DNA of 64,000 nt from the NCBI GenBank assembly GCA_023846275.1, contig JAIUJO010000072.1, positions 144,501 to 208,500 on the forward strand, read 5' to 3'. Position 1 is the stretch's first letter, and every line of letters starts with the position of its first letter. The translations under genes and the position numbers were made by a program. The notes beneath the pieces are model-generated. The model saw only the letters and a list, made by a program, of their open reading frames with translations, had not been told where the DNA came from and searched no databases. The DNA is from Vanilla planifolia (Eukaryota > Streptophyta > Magnoliopsida > Asparagales > Orchidaceae). Positions 42,155 to 55,200 of the stretch are shown in pieces.

Positions 42155-44850
42155 TCCAAAATACGAAAAAGTTTGAGTGTAACATTCTTTTTCATTAAAT
42201 TAGGTAAAAATTGAAATGCATCAAGAGGCCTTAATGTATTTGGTTAATCTTGGTTAGACTTATCTTAGAATTAATACAAATTATCAAATTAAATGAAAAT
42301 AAGTAATAATAGATATTTATTTTAATAAAGATGAAATGAATATCTGTTCTAAAGTGGGATAAACTATAGCAATTTATTATAACAAATTCAAGGGTATGTA
42401 AACATTAGAGAAGAGGAGAAATATTCTCAACAATAAAATTAAAAGTTGCAATCTAAGTTACTAAAGTGATTGAGTAAAATATTCACAGCAATAAAATTAA
42501 ATACATATCGAAGTACCTCTTAAAGCAAATAAAAATATGAGGAAATAAAATATTTAATTAATAAAAAAAAAATATCATATTTCATAGAGTGCATTTCGAT
42601 GAGCCTATGAGCTTAGTTTCATCATGATTGGACTTCATTTGCAATTACTAGAAATTAATAAAGTACATAGGCACAAATAATAATAAATTACCATTTTGAT
42701 ATAAAAAATATTTATCAAGGTATATAAGACATAAATTGAAGAAATTTAAAGTTAATAAAAGTTATGCGAAACCCACATGATAGGACATTTAGAGTGAAAT
42801 AGTAATATAACAAAAAAAAAATTAAAAAATTAGAGAAGTAAGATAAATTCTATGTAAACATAGCATTCTAAGATGTTAATAAGTTCGAGTGTGGCTTCCT
42901 TAATTATTTAAATAGGTACGAATTATTATAACTCATAAAACATGCAAAAATAGGATAAAATAAAATATTTAAAATTTTAAATATCAACATTTCATTAGTT
43001 AGACCCACCATGGCTAGTTATATTTTTGTTTGTTTATCTCCATTAGACCTTGATTAGAATTAGTTTAATTACAAAAATAAATAAACACCAGTATTAATAA
43101 ATTAGTATTTCAAAATAATGCGACATATATTTTCAAAAATTTGGAATGAATTGAATCAATGTAATATAAATAAATAAAAGTGTTGTAATAGTCACAAGAA
43201 TGAAAATTACACTTTCATAGTAATATAGCTTAATCAAATTGAAAGGTTTTGATAAATGAGTTAAATTCTTTTGGAACATTATGTTCAAAGAGGCTAAAGA
43301 GATTCAATGTGACATCCTTAACTATCAAATCAGGTATGAGTTTATGCATTTTGTAAAACGTATAAATCTCATAGAAATTAAAAATATTCAAAAAATAAGG
43401 TAAATGTTTAATTTGATAAGGCTTAACAAACGAGTCCAATGATTTTGTTAGATCAGGATCAAACCTCACTTAAAATTATTGTTAATAATTAAAAGGAAAT
43501 AAGTGCAAAGAAAACAAATTATTTTTTAATGTTAGAAAAATATGTATTAAAGGTAAATTCAGATAATTTGAAGCAATGTAATATAACAAAATGAATGTGA
43601 AGTAAATTTTGCTTGATAAGAGGTTTAGAGTTGTATAGTAGTTTAATGAAATAGAAAAAGAAACTATTATAGAAAAGTAAAAAATACCAAGAGAAAGTTG
43701 CATTCCAAATTAATTAAGAGATTGAGTGTAATATCATCAATCAGGAAAACATATATGACTCGAAATTACTTAATAAACATGTGAAACCCCTATAAAGGAT
43801 AACATAAAAAAATAAATATCAATATATCATTTGATAAAGCCCCTTAAGATGCGTTCGACAACCTTTGTCTTGTCTTAATCAGATCTTGATTGGAACTACT
43901 ATGAAGTACGAAAATATATAAGAATAAATTATAATAAACTATTATTTTAATGTCAATCAACTATATATCAATGGTAAAATAAGATAAATTTAATCAACTA
44001 ACATAACCAAGTCAAAGCAATGTAAATCTCACGTGTGACGAGAATTGGAACTTGATAGTAATACAATCTCATCAAAATAAAATATTTGAAGAAATGAGAC
44101 ATTTGTTATTGGAAGGATTTATTCAAGGATATTAAACAGATTGAGTATAACATCCTCAGTCACTAAATGAAGTATGTATAGAAATTTCTTATAAAGAGTT
44201 CAAAAACCTTAAATAAATTATTTAAACATATAGAATTGAAAATTTAATTTAATTGAGCTCATATAGATTTGTTGGGGGATGTTCATGTACTATGAATTAT
44301 TCAATTTAATTAGAATAAACAATATAAAATTTATTTAGTATTTAATAAAGACAAAATAAAAGCTAAATTGACATAAATTAAGGAACTATAAGAACACCAA
44401 ATAAAAATGATGCAAATGTCAAATTCAATGAAAAAAGTTTGGACAAATTAGATAAATTGTATTACAAAGTAGTATTCTAAGAAAATATAGAGATCTAATG
44501 CAATGTCTTCAACTATCAATAAGGTGCAAATACTAATTTCTCATAAAATTTATAAAAACTCTTCAAAGAAATACTTCATAATGTGTTAAAAAAGTTTTAA
44601 TTGAAGAGAACTCATTGTGATGTGTTCAATGAAGCTTTTTTTCATATCTATCAAACCTTATTTAAAATTATTTGAAGTTTTTAATCTAAATAAGCATAAA
44701 TTAAAATAAATTATTATTTTAAAGTAATATAACCAATTCAAAAAGATTTGAGGGTCACATAAGAGAGCATTTAGACATACATTGTAATGTAACCAAATAA
44801 AAGCAAAACATTAGAACAAATAAGATTTCTCTAGAATGTTGAGTTCCAAG
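42155..44850 (-). repeat. Higher-order repeat, copy B (~2.7 kb)
   Basis: Tandem partner of the segment at 39357-42150. Both copies carry ATATCAATATATCAT followed by (C/T)GATAAAG just before CGACAACC, at 40987 and 43817. Near the right end, the 44700-44850 unit has lost its dyad-side part relative to copy A. Similarity fades at about 44850. I found no convincing third copy on either side. Confidence 0.8.
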
Positions 44851-47800
44851 ATTTTAACAAGATCAAGAGTAACATCCTTGATCATCCAAATACATATAAA
44901 TTAAAATTAAAATTTCTTGTAAAGTATAGTAAAACACTAGAAAATAAAATAATTAAAAGCTCATACAAGAATATTTAATTAGTAGAGGTAGTCATCAATA
45001 ATCTGACATCATTGCATTTCTCTATATAAGAAATCATTTGGAACTATGGGAAATAAAAAATTCAATAAGAAAAAATAATTGTTAATAATTTCTTCAATGT
45101 TTATAAAATATATATTAAAAAAATGTGATATATTGAAAAATTTTAATCTACCTAAATCAAAGCTATATAAAGTTTACACTAGTGGAAAATTATAGTTTTT
45201 CTAAAAAATCTAACCAAATTAATGGGAAATTATTTTTATTTAAGATAAATTAGCTAAGAAAGTTGCATTCCAAAATACTAGAGAATAGTGTAACATCTTC
45301 GAACATCAAATTTGGTGCAAAGTAAAATGTCTTATAAATTATGAAAAACCATAGAAAATAAATATTTTTAAATATTCAAACAAATATTTAACTTTTGAGA
45401 GCTCGTCAAAACGAATCCAATGACAATTGTTTTATTTTGATAGGATCAAGTTTAATTACCCTATATTACTAAAGTAAATAAGTATTAGCAATAAAAAATT
45501 ATTATTTTAAAATTAAGTAAATATATATTTAAGGTGAAATCTAATAAGTTTAAAAAAGTATTCTATTATAAGAAATAAGAAAGTAATGCGAAGCTAATAC
45601 AACAATAGAAATAGAATTCATTGTAGTACAACCAAATCTGTGTGAAAGATTTTAAAAATAAGACAAATTGTGTGAGAAAGCCACATTATTAAATTCTTAG
45701 GAGATAGAGTACAACATTTTAGATCATCAAATCAAGCAATAATAATAATATTTGATAAAGCTTACAAAATCTTTAAAAACTTAAATATTTAAAAAGAATT
45801 AAAAAGATTTAATTGTTTGGAGCATAATTAGATCAATTAATAATTGTTCATTCATATTAATTGGGCCCCCTCAAAAATTACAATGAATTATAAAAATAGT
45901 AAGAATAAACTATAATAAATTATTATTTTAATATTTATTAATTGTTTAACTAAGTTGAACTAGGATTAATTGAAGCAAAATAATATAACGAGAACAAAGA
46001 AAGGATATGGTCACAAGAGAGGAGAATTAACATAAATATTAATAACTTAGTAATTTTATTTTTGTGATATATGAAATGGGATAAATTGATGTAATGTGTT
46101 ATAATAAAGTCATAACATTGAAATTGTCAAATAAGAAGAGAATTAAAGATTCATAATGATATAACTAAATCAAATCTTAAAATTTGTAAAAATCAGATAA
46201 ATTATATGGCAAAGTTGTATTCCATGATACTAATAAGGTTGAGTGTACGTTCCTCTATGGTTAAATAAGGAACAAATGAAAATGACTTATAAATAATGCA
46301 AAACATAACTTAAATAAAAATGTAAAATATTAAAAATAACATTTAATTAGATAAAGCCCTTGTACATGAGCCTAATAGCATTAGTTTCCTGTCGACTGAA
46401 CCTTGTTTTTACTATTTTGAATGATTAAAATAAATAGGCATAAATATTATGATTTTTTTTGTCTAAATAAAATATATTTTAAGAATGAAATTAGAGAAAA
46501 TGATGTAATGTAATATAACCAGATAAATGAGATGTAGAGGTTATAAGAAAAGTGATTTAAAAGTTAACTAGTTTTGTAATAAAAATGTTAAAAGTTTTAA
46601 AAATCAAACAATTTGTATGACAAAATTATATTATGTGAGACAAAGGAGATTAAGTATATCTTTCTCATTCATGAAATCAAGTATGAATAAAAATGTCTAA
46701 TAAAAAATAACAATATTTTAGAAAAAATACATTTAGAATAATAAAAGGAAATATTAAGTTAAATAGAGCTTTTTAAAGCAAGTTCAATGACATTTGTTCT
46801 GTACCCATCGGACTGCATTCAAAATTTTTATGAATTGCCAAAATAATTAAAATAATGTAACACACTACAATCTAATGAATTTAAAAGTGAAACAAGTGCA
46901 GAATTAAATTTCATAAAAATATGATCAAATCAAAGATAAAAATATGAATATATGATATAATTTAAACATATATATCAAAACACTTAGGAGAATGATTGCA
47001 ACATGCTCAACAGTCAAATTAGGTATTAATCAAAATATCTTGTAAAGCTTATCATAACATTTGAAAATAAAACATTTATAAAAATTATTACGAGGATATA
47101 CATCACAAAGTTTAGTCCAATGATGCAAATTTCATCTCAATCAGATCTCAATTGGATAAAACTTTATGAAACAAATTGAATGATGCTTAAAGCTAAAACC
47201 ATCTAAATTAAAACAGTATAATGTAATGAAATCAAAGCGATGTAAACGTTACAAGAGAGCAAAAATAAGGAATATAGAAATAACAAAACTAAAGTGAAAA
47301 ATTTGAATAAATAAGAAAAATTATGCAAGAAAGTTGTGCTCCAAGAAACTATGTACATTTAGTCCAGCATTTTTGAGCATAAAAACAAGTGGAAATTAAT
47401 ATGTCTCTTAATGGATGCAAAATACCAAGAAAATGAAAAGTCTAAAATATACAATTGAATAATTAATTGAATCGAGTTTATCATTACAAGTTTGATGATG
47501 TTTGTTTCCTTTGAATCAAATCTTATTTAAAATTTTTAGGAATTTCATATTTTAATCAATCTAAATAATTATAATTTAACATTTTAGTGCCTAGTAAATT
47601 TATTTCAAAGCTACATTGAGATGAAATAAATCAATATATTGTTACTAAGTTAAAGTAATCTAAATATTCTATGACAGTTCGTCAAGGGTGACAAAGTAAT
47701 ATTTTGAAAGAAAAGCAAATTATGAGAAGAAATGCAATAAATTATATTGAGTTGCGTTCCAAGATTTTAGGAATGTTAAAACATCATCAATTGCAAAAAC

Positions 47801-50800
47801 TAATGTGAATCGAAATAACTCATAAAGCATTCTAAAAAAATAGAAAAAATATTTAAATATTTTGATATGAATATTTATTTGTATAGAGCTCGAAGGGATG
47901 AGTTCAATGACGTTAGTTTGTTTTGCTCAAACCATGCCTAGAATTATGATGAATTAGCAAATTGAAAACATAACTAATAAGAATTCTTATATTATTATTA
48001 AGTAAATATATTTGTTAATTCTAAAATTAAATGTACTTATGACATTTAAAATAATAAAACTAATGCAATATACTTGTCACACTATAGGAGATTTTTAATC
48101 AAATAGCAAAATAGTCAAATAAAAGTAAAATTTTTTAAGAAATAAGATAAATTTAATGATAATGTTGTCTTCTAAACTATTGACTTTTAGTGTAACAACC
48201 TAAATAGTCAAATTGTGCACAAATCAAAATATCTCATAAACCATGCCCAAACTTCACAAAATAAATTATTAAAAAATATAAATGAGTATCTAATTGGATA
48301 ACACTCAACAAGACAAGTCTAATGACATTGTTTTGTCATAATTTTGCATCATTTGCAATTACTAGTAAATAACTATAAATAATGACAAGAAATTTTTTTT
48401 AATGGTAAGAAATAAATTTTAATGCTAAAATAGATATATCTATGAAATATAACATAACAAAACCAAATCAATTAATGTTTGAAGGAGAGGAGCATTAAAG
48501 TTTCATAGTAATATAAAAAGCTAAGGAAAAAAATTTAAAGAAATGAGATAATTTATATTGGCAGTTGCATTAAAGGATTATCGAGATGAAATGTAAAATC
48601 CTTAGCAATAATGCCAGCTACAAATTATAATGTCTTGTAAAGCATGCAAAAAATAAGAAAATAAAGTACCAAAAATTGCAAATTTGAATATTTAATTTTT
48701 TAAAGGTCATTAAAAAACTTCAATGAGCTTTTTTTTCTCGATCAAATCTTGATTAGACAAAATATAAATTGCTAAAGCAAATAGGATTAAATAAAAAAAT
48801 ATTTCAATACAAAGAAAATATATTAATGATGAAATAAGACAAGGAAAGATAATGTAATATAAATAAATAATGGTGTTGTAATGGTGACATGAGATGAAAA
48901 TTGAAGTTCCAAAATAGTATAACCAAATGAAATGAAAAAATTTGAAAAAAAGACCTATACTATACAAGAAATTGGCATTCCAATTTTTTTAAAAATTGAG
49001 TCTTGTGATTAGTTTTCAAATCAATTATCAATTAAATGTATTGTAAAGAAAACTAGAAACTAAAATATTTACAAAATATTAAAAATTAATTTATTTGATT
49101 TTTCTCGTTAGGATGAGCCCAGTGTTTATTTCATTTAGATTGATCCTCATTTGTAACTATTTAGAATTAAAACATTTCAAAATTATACATAATAACATGT
49201 TATTCTGTAAAGAAAATGATGTCGTTGTAACATTAGAGGACGTTTTGAGTTTCATAGTAACATAACCAAACGAAAAAAGAAGTTTGAAAAAATGCGAAAA
49301 ATTGTAAATGTTTGTCGTATTGCAAGGAATTAACACGATTGAGTGTAAAATTCTCAATCGTGAACTGAACTATGAATCAAAATTTCTTTTAAAATATTCT
49401 GAAATAAAAAAGACATGTTCTAAAAATATAAAAATGAATACAATATTGGATAGAGCTCGTTGAGATTTGTTTATTGTTCTTTTCTTTTCTCAAATGACAT
49501 CATTTGGAATTATTGTGAATTACTTATATAAAAACTAATAAACAACAATAAATTATCATTTTAATATTAAGAAATACACGTTACCACAAAAATAAGACTA
49601 AGAAAAATAATGTAATAAACTAGATTACATAGATATGAAAGTCACATTAAATGAGAATGTGCCTTCGGTAGCAATATAACAAAATATGAACAAAAATTTT
49701 AAAAAATCAAATAAACTAAAAATAAAAGTTGCATTCCATGATATTAGAAGATTAAGTTAATCATTCTAGAGCATCAAAGTAGGTCTAAATAGAAAGGCTC
49801 TTAAAAATTGCTAAATGATAGAATTTTAAAATTATTGAAATTATTAGATAAAATATTTAATTTTATGTCACAAATTAAAGATAGTCCAATGACAATTGTC
49901 TCATGTCGACTAGAGCTCACATAGAATTACTTCAAATTACAAAATATAACAGGAAAACATAATAAAAATTATTAAAATAATATAATGTGATTATATATTA
50001 ATGCTAAATGAGATTAACAAAAAAATGCAATAAAACATAATCAAAGTGATGTAAATGTTACACGAGGGGCAATTAAGGTTTATAGAAATATAAAAAAATA
50101 ATTTCAAAATAATTGGATGAAATGAGATAAGTTAATCGAAAGTTAAAATGTAAGATTTTGAGAAGAACGAGTATAGTATCCTCTATTATGAAATGAGTTA
50201 CAAAAAGAAATGACTTTTGGTGCATGACAAATCCCTAAAAAAATTTATTTTAAAAATCTTAAGATAAATATATTATTTATTAGAGTAATCGATGCATGTC
50301 TCTAAAGTTATTTTCATCTTTTTTGAATATTCCATTAGTTAAAATAAGATCAAATGATAAAATAAGATATAACTAAATAAAACTAATGTAATGGTCATAC
50401 AACCTAATAAATGTAAATGGAAAATGAGATAAATTTTTTTATAAAATTACATTAAAAGATACTTAATAGAGTAAAAGTAACATTCTCAATCATCGAAATT
50501 GGTGCAAATAAAATTGTTTTACCAAACGTGCTAAATACCATTAGTATCAATTAACCAAAGTTTTATAATTAAATTTTTAATTACAAAGAGCTCATTAAGA
50601 CTAGTTCGATAACTTTTATTTTCTTTCAATGAGGCCTCTTTTATAATTACTTGGAATTACAAAACTAAATAAAAATAAATAAATTAAAATAACTATTTAA
50701 ATAACTAAAAATTTATAAATAAAGTTTAAATTACATAAAGCTTAAATAGACTTCTCCAGAGCTTGTATTTTATCTGAATCAGACCTCATTTAAAAAAATG

Positions 50801-51334
50801 TATTATTTAAATATTAAGTAAATGTAATTAAAGTCAAATTAAAGAAATGAAGATATGCAATATAACATAAAGACAGCAAAGTAATAGTTGAATGATAAGG
50901 GAATAAGACTTACCTAGTAATATAATAGAATAAAAATGAAAATTTTAAATGAAAGAGACAATTCATATAGGAATGTTGCTTTAAATTATACTGAGACAAT
51001 CAATTGTAACATAAAAAATCTTCAAATCAATAGTAAACTAAATTGCCTCATCAACCACACCAAAATGCCATGATATAAAATATTTTAAAATATAAATGTG
51101 ATTATTTCATATGATAAAGGTCATCAAAATGATCCCAATATTGTTGGTGTTTTCTAAGTGAAACATTGATTAGAATTACTATAAATTTCCAAAGCAAATA
51201 AGCATTGTAAATGATAAATAATTATTCTAATTTTGACCAAATATACTATCACTAAAATGAGAAACTTTGAAGCAACATTTTATAAATAAATAGAAAAGAA
51301 GTAAAAGTTGAATAAGCATAAATATAATGTGAAA

Positions 51335-51470
51335 TTTTGAGTAATTTAAAATAGGGTCTTATCTAGAGGAAACAAGAGTCATGGAATTCTCAATGAGCTC
51401 AATCTAATTAAATATTCAATTTTACACTTTAAACACATATTTTCTATTTAAGGTCTTAATTTTAACAAAT
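51335..51470 (+). repeat. Short direct-orientation satellite fragment
   Basis: After R sequence (AATAAGCATAAATATAATG, ending near 51330) the strand changes. GAGTAATTTAAAATAGGGTC, then CTCAATGAGCTCAATCTAAT and AAATATTCAATTTTACAC, are the dyad, landmark and T-rich parts of a D monomer. Similarity stops at about 51470, where island 2 begins. Confidence 0.75.
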
Positions 51471-52205
51471 AAGAACTATATCAAAAATATGCATAAATAT
51501 TACATCAGAGTACCTACCTCATAATTTTTCTCATTGTTTAGGATAGTTTTATTGCTAATCTACTTCTTTTCTATCAATTTGAGCAATCAATTGGACTTTT
51601 CTCAACTAAATTGACAAATTTTTGTAGAAATAAAAATAGTGAAAGTATTAATGTAAAATTGCTTGACTGACTTCTAGATTACAAAAATGACTTCATTCTT
51701 GCCGACTTTCTTGATTTTCTTTTTTTCTTGAAACCAAAACTTGTAAATAACATCCTAATTAGAGTTAAAGATTTGGTTATGTTTCCAAAATTTAAAGAAA
51801 TTGTGAGTAAATAAAAGCATAATCAATAGTTAAAGGAACTGATGGGACCTAACCATTGCTAGTTTTTCTTAAAATGATTAAATAGCATAGAGCTTAATTT
51901 GTGTCTCATATAATAAATTTTTCTTGTAATCTCTTGAATTTTCAGGTTGAAAATTGTGAACATAATAATTAAATTTAGGTTCTTGTCCATTTCACCACAT
52001 GCGAGGTCCTCTATGGTCGACCAGACCTCAAATCCTTGATTACCTCGAAAGGATGTTGGAAATAAAAGCCTTCGTTATCATCGAAGTGGCTCCCAAACAA
52101 AATTTGACATGTAAGAAAATCCTCTTCTAAAGGTTTCTTGGGCACAACGATAGAGAGAGAAAATCTTTTTTTTGATAAGAAAAGATTTAAGATATATATA
52201 TATAT
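51471..52205. other. Island 2: non-satellite DNA between satellite fragments
   Basis: About 735 bases without monomer blocks, with higher G+C and several CpG sites (for example around 52000-52085: TGCGAGGTCC, GGTCGACC, CCTCGAAAGG, TTCGTTATCATCGAAG). The left flank stops in the T-rich tract of a D monomer and the right flank resumes at TATTTATGCTTATAAAC of a D monomer. About 270 bases of monomer are thus missing across it, which argues against a clean single-site insertion. No terminal inverted repeats or target duplication are evident. An AT microsatellite marks its right edge (52192-52210). The - strand carries two overlapping open frames, listed separately. Confidence 0.65.
51859..52074 (-). 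pseudogene. Open frame fragment B, overlapping A in another frame
   Basis: A second - strand frame is open for 71 codons, from 52074 down to a TAG at 51859-51861, and overlaps fragment A for about 60 bases. It reads RRLLFPTSFRGNQGFEVW, then STIEDLACGEMDKNLN, then a more hydrophobic and basic tail (LIIMFTIFNLKIQEITRK). The only methionine start leaves 43 residues. The overlap suggests either a frameshift joining A to B, or that only one of them was ever coding. The family is not recognised. Confidence 0.25.
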
Positions 52206-52241
52206 ATATTTATGCTTATAAACATTGATAACTAAGATAAA
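52011..52241 (-). pseudogene. Open frame fragment A, protein-like, unknown family
   Basis: One - strand frame is open for 76 codons, from 52241 down to a TAG at 52011-52013. The first part (52241 to about 52165) is microsatellite and satellite sequence. The last 50 codons are of ordinary composition and read SLSIVVPKKPLEEDFLTC, then GSHFDDNEGFYFQHPFEV, then IKDLRSGRP before the stop. There is no ATG, so it would be missed by a start-to-stop search. The GAG/GTAATC step at the EV codons could serve as a splice donor, but that is speculation. It may be part of an exon or of a decayed transposon. I do not recognise it. Confidence 0.3.
52192..52210. repeat. Short AT microsatellite at island 2 / array junction
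   Basis: Nineteen bases of alternating A and T between AAAAGATTTAAG and TTTATGCTTATAAAC. The D monomer resumes directly after it. Confidence 0.8.
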
Positions 52242-55200
52242 TCATAAATGAACTCTAATTGAGATTAAACAAGTATTGTTAGACTTGACTCATAAAGCTC
52301 TAAACATTTTTATATTTATTTTTTATATTTTGAACACTCTATTTTCTTGGATTTTTAGTGCTTTATTGAACATGTCGATTCACAACTAAGTTAATAGTCA
52401 AGGATATCATAATTTATTTCATTCCCTCGAAGGACTTTTCATTTAATTTGTTATATTATTTTGAAGCTCTAATTGTCCTCTATTGTGCCCACTACATTGC
52501 CTTAATTTGCCTTTATTCCATCACTTTAATTTATATAATGTTACTTTTAATACATATTTACTTAAAACTAAGATAATAATTTATAATTATTTGTGCTTAT
52601 TTACTTTGGTAAATCATAGAAGTTTCAAATCAAGTAGAATGGTGACAAAATAAAGTTCATTAGATAAATCTTAATGAGTTCTGCAAATTAAATGTTTATT
52701 TTAATAATTATGTATTGTTTTATCCAATTTTTATGTACACTTTATGCCATATTTTTTTTTCTACCTGATATAATGATCAAGAATATTATACTCTATCTTC
52801 CTAGTATTTTGGAATACATCTTTACCACATAATTTATCTAATTTCTTGAAACTTATCACTTGGAATTTATATATTATTATGTTATTCTAAATTTCCTTTT
52901 GTGTAGCCATAAATTTGCTTGGATTTGGTGAAATTACATTACAAAAATTTTGTTTATTTTAGTTTTATAATTTATCTATTATAAAAAATAATATTTCTTT
53001 TGGTTACTTATAATTTTTTCAATAATATAGTATCGGGTCCAATTAAGAGGAAATAAACTTCATTAAAAGATTGTCGACAAGTAAAATTTATTAAATTTTT
53101 ATTTTTATATTTTTTAAATATTTTATTTTTTGTAGATTTGGCATGTTTATGTGGCATTTTAATACTTTTCCCATTTTATGATAAAAGGTGCCACACCTAA
53201 AATTCTTAGAATTTGGATTTTATCATTCCTTTATAAATTATACTTTTCCTTCAAATTTGTTGAAGTAATTTTGGCTAGTTTACCATGAGCCTCTCACTAA
53301 GCTCTAATGTGACCTTTAGTTTTACATTGATTTGGTAATATTGTGTTACTTTAATTTATCATATTTTAACTTCAATATAAATTTTCTTAATAATTAAAAA
53401 GAAATTATTTTGATTTGTTTTGTGTTTTTTCTTGCAATTCTTAGTAATTTTAATCGAGTTCCGTTCGTGATGAAAAAATATCATAAGACCTTTTTGAAAG
53501 TCCCTAATTAAATTAGATTTTTTTAATTATTTGAAGCACTTTATTTTCAACAATATTTCAATATTTTACATGACATTTTGATTATTACTCAATTTGATAA
53601 TCGAGGATGTCACACTCGATCTTATTTGGAGCTTTGAATACAAGTTTGTCATATACGTTCTTTAATTTATTCAATTTTTTTGGATTAGGGTATGTTGCTA
53701 TGGAATTGAAATTCTTCACTCCTATGAAATTTACATTACTTTAATTTTGTTATATTTCTTTCTTAAATTTTACTCATATTTGCTTTATTAGTGTTTTACT
53801 TATTAAAAAAATTAATTTGTTATTATACATGTTTATTTAATAAGAAAACCCATTGTAATTCTAGAAGAGATTTAATCGAGATGAAACAAATATCTAATTA
53901 CTCAACTTGATAAGCTCTGTCTAATTAAATCTCAATTTTTATATTAATAAACACTTTTAAATTTCTTCTCTTTCTTTGTGATTCACATCAATTTTTACTT
54001 GATCTGATGATCCATCGTGTCACACTTAATCTCCTTAGAATTGTAGGATTAAAATTTATCCTAAAATTTATACCATTTCCTAAAATGTTTCACTTGGATT
54101 TTATTATATTACTATATAACTCTAAATCATCTCTCACAACACTTATACATTGCATTAATATGATTAAGTTATAATCCATTACTTCATTATTTACTTTGAA
54201 ACCTCACAGTCATTTGAAATGAGGTCAGATTGAAATGAAATTGACATAATTAGAGTCACCATGAGTTGCTCCACTCAATTGAATATTCATTTTTTAAAAT
54301 AATTTTAAATATTTTATTTTCTTAGTTTGTGGAATGTTTTATGAGACATTTAGAACTCATTACTTATTTAAGTATCATGAATGACACAATGTTCTCACTA
54401 CCAACAAAACTAACTTTCCAAAATAACTATCACAATTTTTCCAATTTTTTTCATAGATTTAGTTAAATTTATGTGAAACTCTAATTCCTTTCTCGTTTTA
54501 CCTTTACATTATTTTAATTTGGTTATATTATATTTCTTCAATTTGTCATATTTTAAATTTTACATTTGTTTACTTAATATTAAAATAACATTTTATTATT
54601 ATTTAAACTTTTTAGTTTGGTAATTATATAAATTTGAAACAAGGTGTGATGAAGTAAGACAATTTCTTTTGATTCGTCTCAATTACCTCTACAAAATTAA
54701 ATATTCATCCTTTTATTTTTTTAAGAATTCATTTTCGAATATTTTGAAACACTTTATAAGTCGTTTTTATTCGTACACGATTTGTCAATCAAAAAAGTCA
54801 AATTCTATCTAGTTAGTATGTTGGAATGCGACTTTCATGCACAACTTATCTCATTTTTTAAAATTTTTTCTTTGATTTGGTTATATTAGCAAGAAACTAA
54901 AAATCTTCTATCGTATGACCTTTTTAATGTTTTTATTTGCTTAAATTACATTACCTGAAGTTATCTCTTTTTAGATTTAATATTTATTTACTTTTTTAAT
55001 TAAAAACATATTGTTATTTTTGTAGATTTAATTTGGTAGCTAATAATAACTCAAAAAAAGGTTCGATCGAGTTTCAGTAAAGGTTGATGAACTCGACTAA
55101 ATAAGCTTTATCCTAATAAATATTCATTTTAATATTTGTATTCATTTTAATTTCAATTACTATTTTATGTTTTAAGGGATATTTCAATTCTTAATCAATA

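Larger units (their letters stand above)
28573..51334 (-). repeat. Satellite array, reverse orientation (block R3, 22.8 kb)
   Basis: This is the longest continuous array, some 55 monomers in R orientation. Each unit can be followed by the A-rich AAATATTTAAAAATATAAA tract, the AGAGCTCAT landmark, the AAATAAGCATAAATAATAA step and the GTTGCATTCCAAGATACTAA step. Units shortened by deletion are common: landmarks at 41318 and 41454 lie only 136 bases apart, and 50590 and 50742 about 152 apart. Another jump is visible near 37405, and a partial duplication with 116-base spacing lies at about 45964-46150. A seven-monomer duplication lies at 39357-44850. Short - strand frames (for example 28821-29015, 31815-32063, 39465-39758, 43230-43469 and 48710-48967) are satellite shadows. 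No gene, RNA gene or mobile element is seen. Confidence 0.9.
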
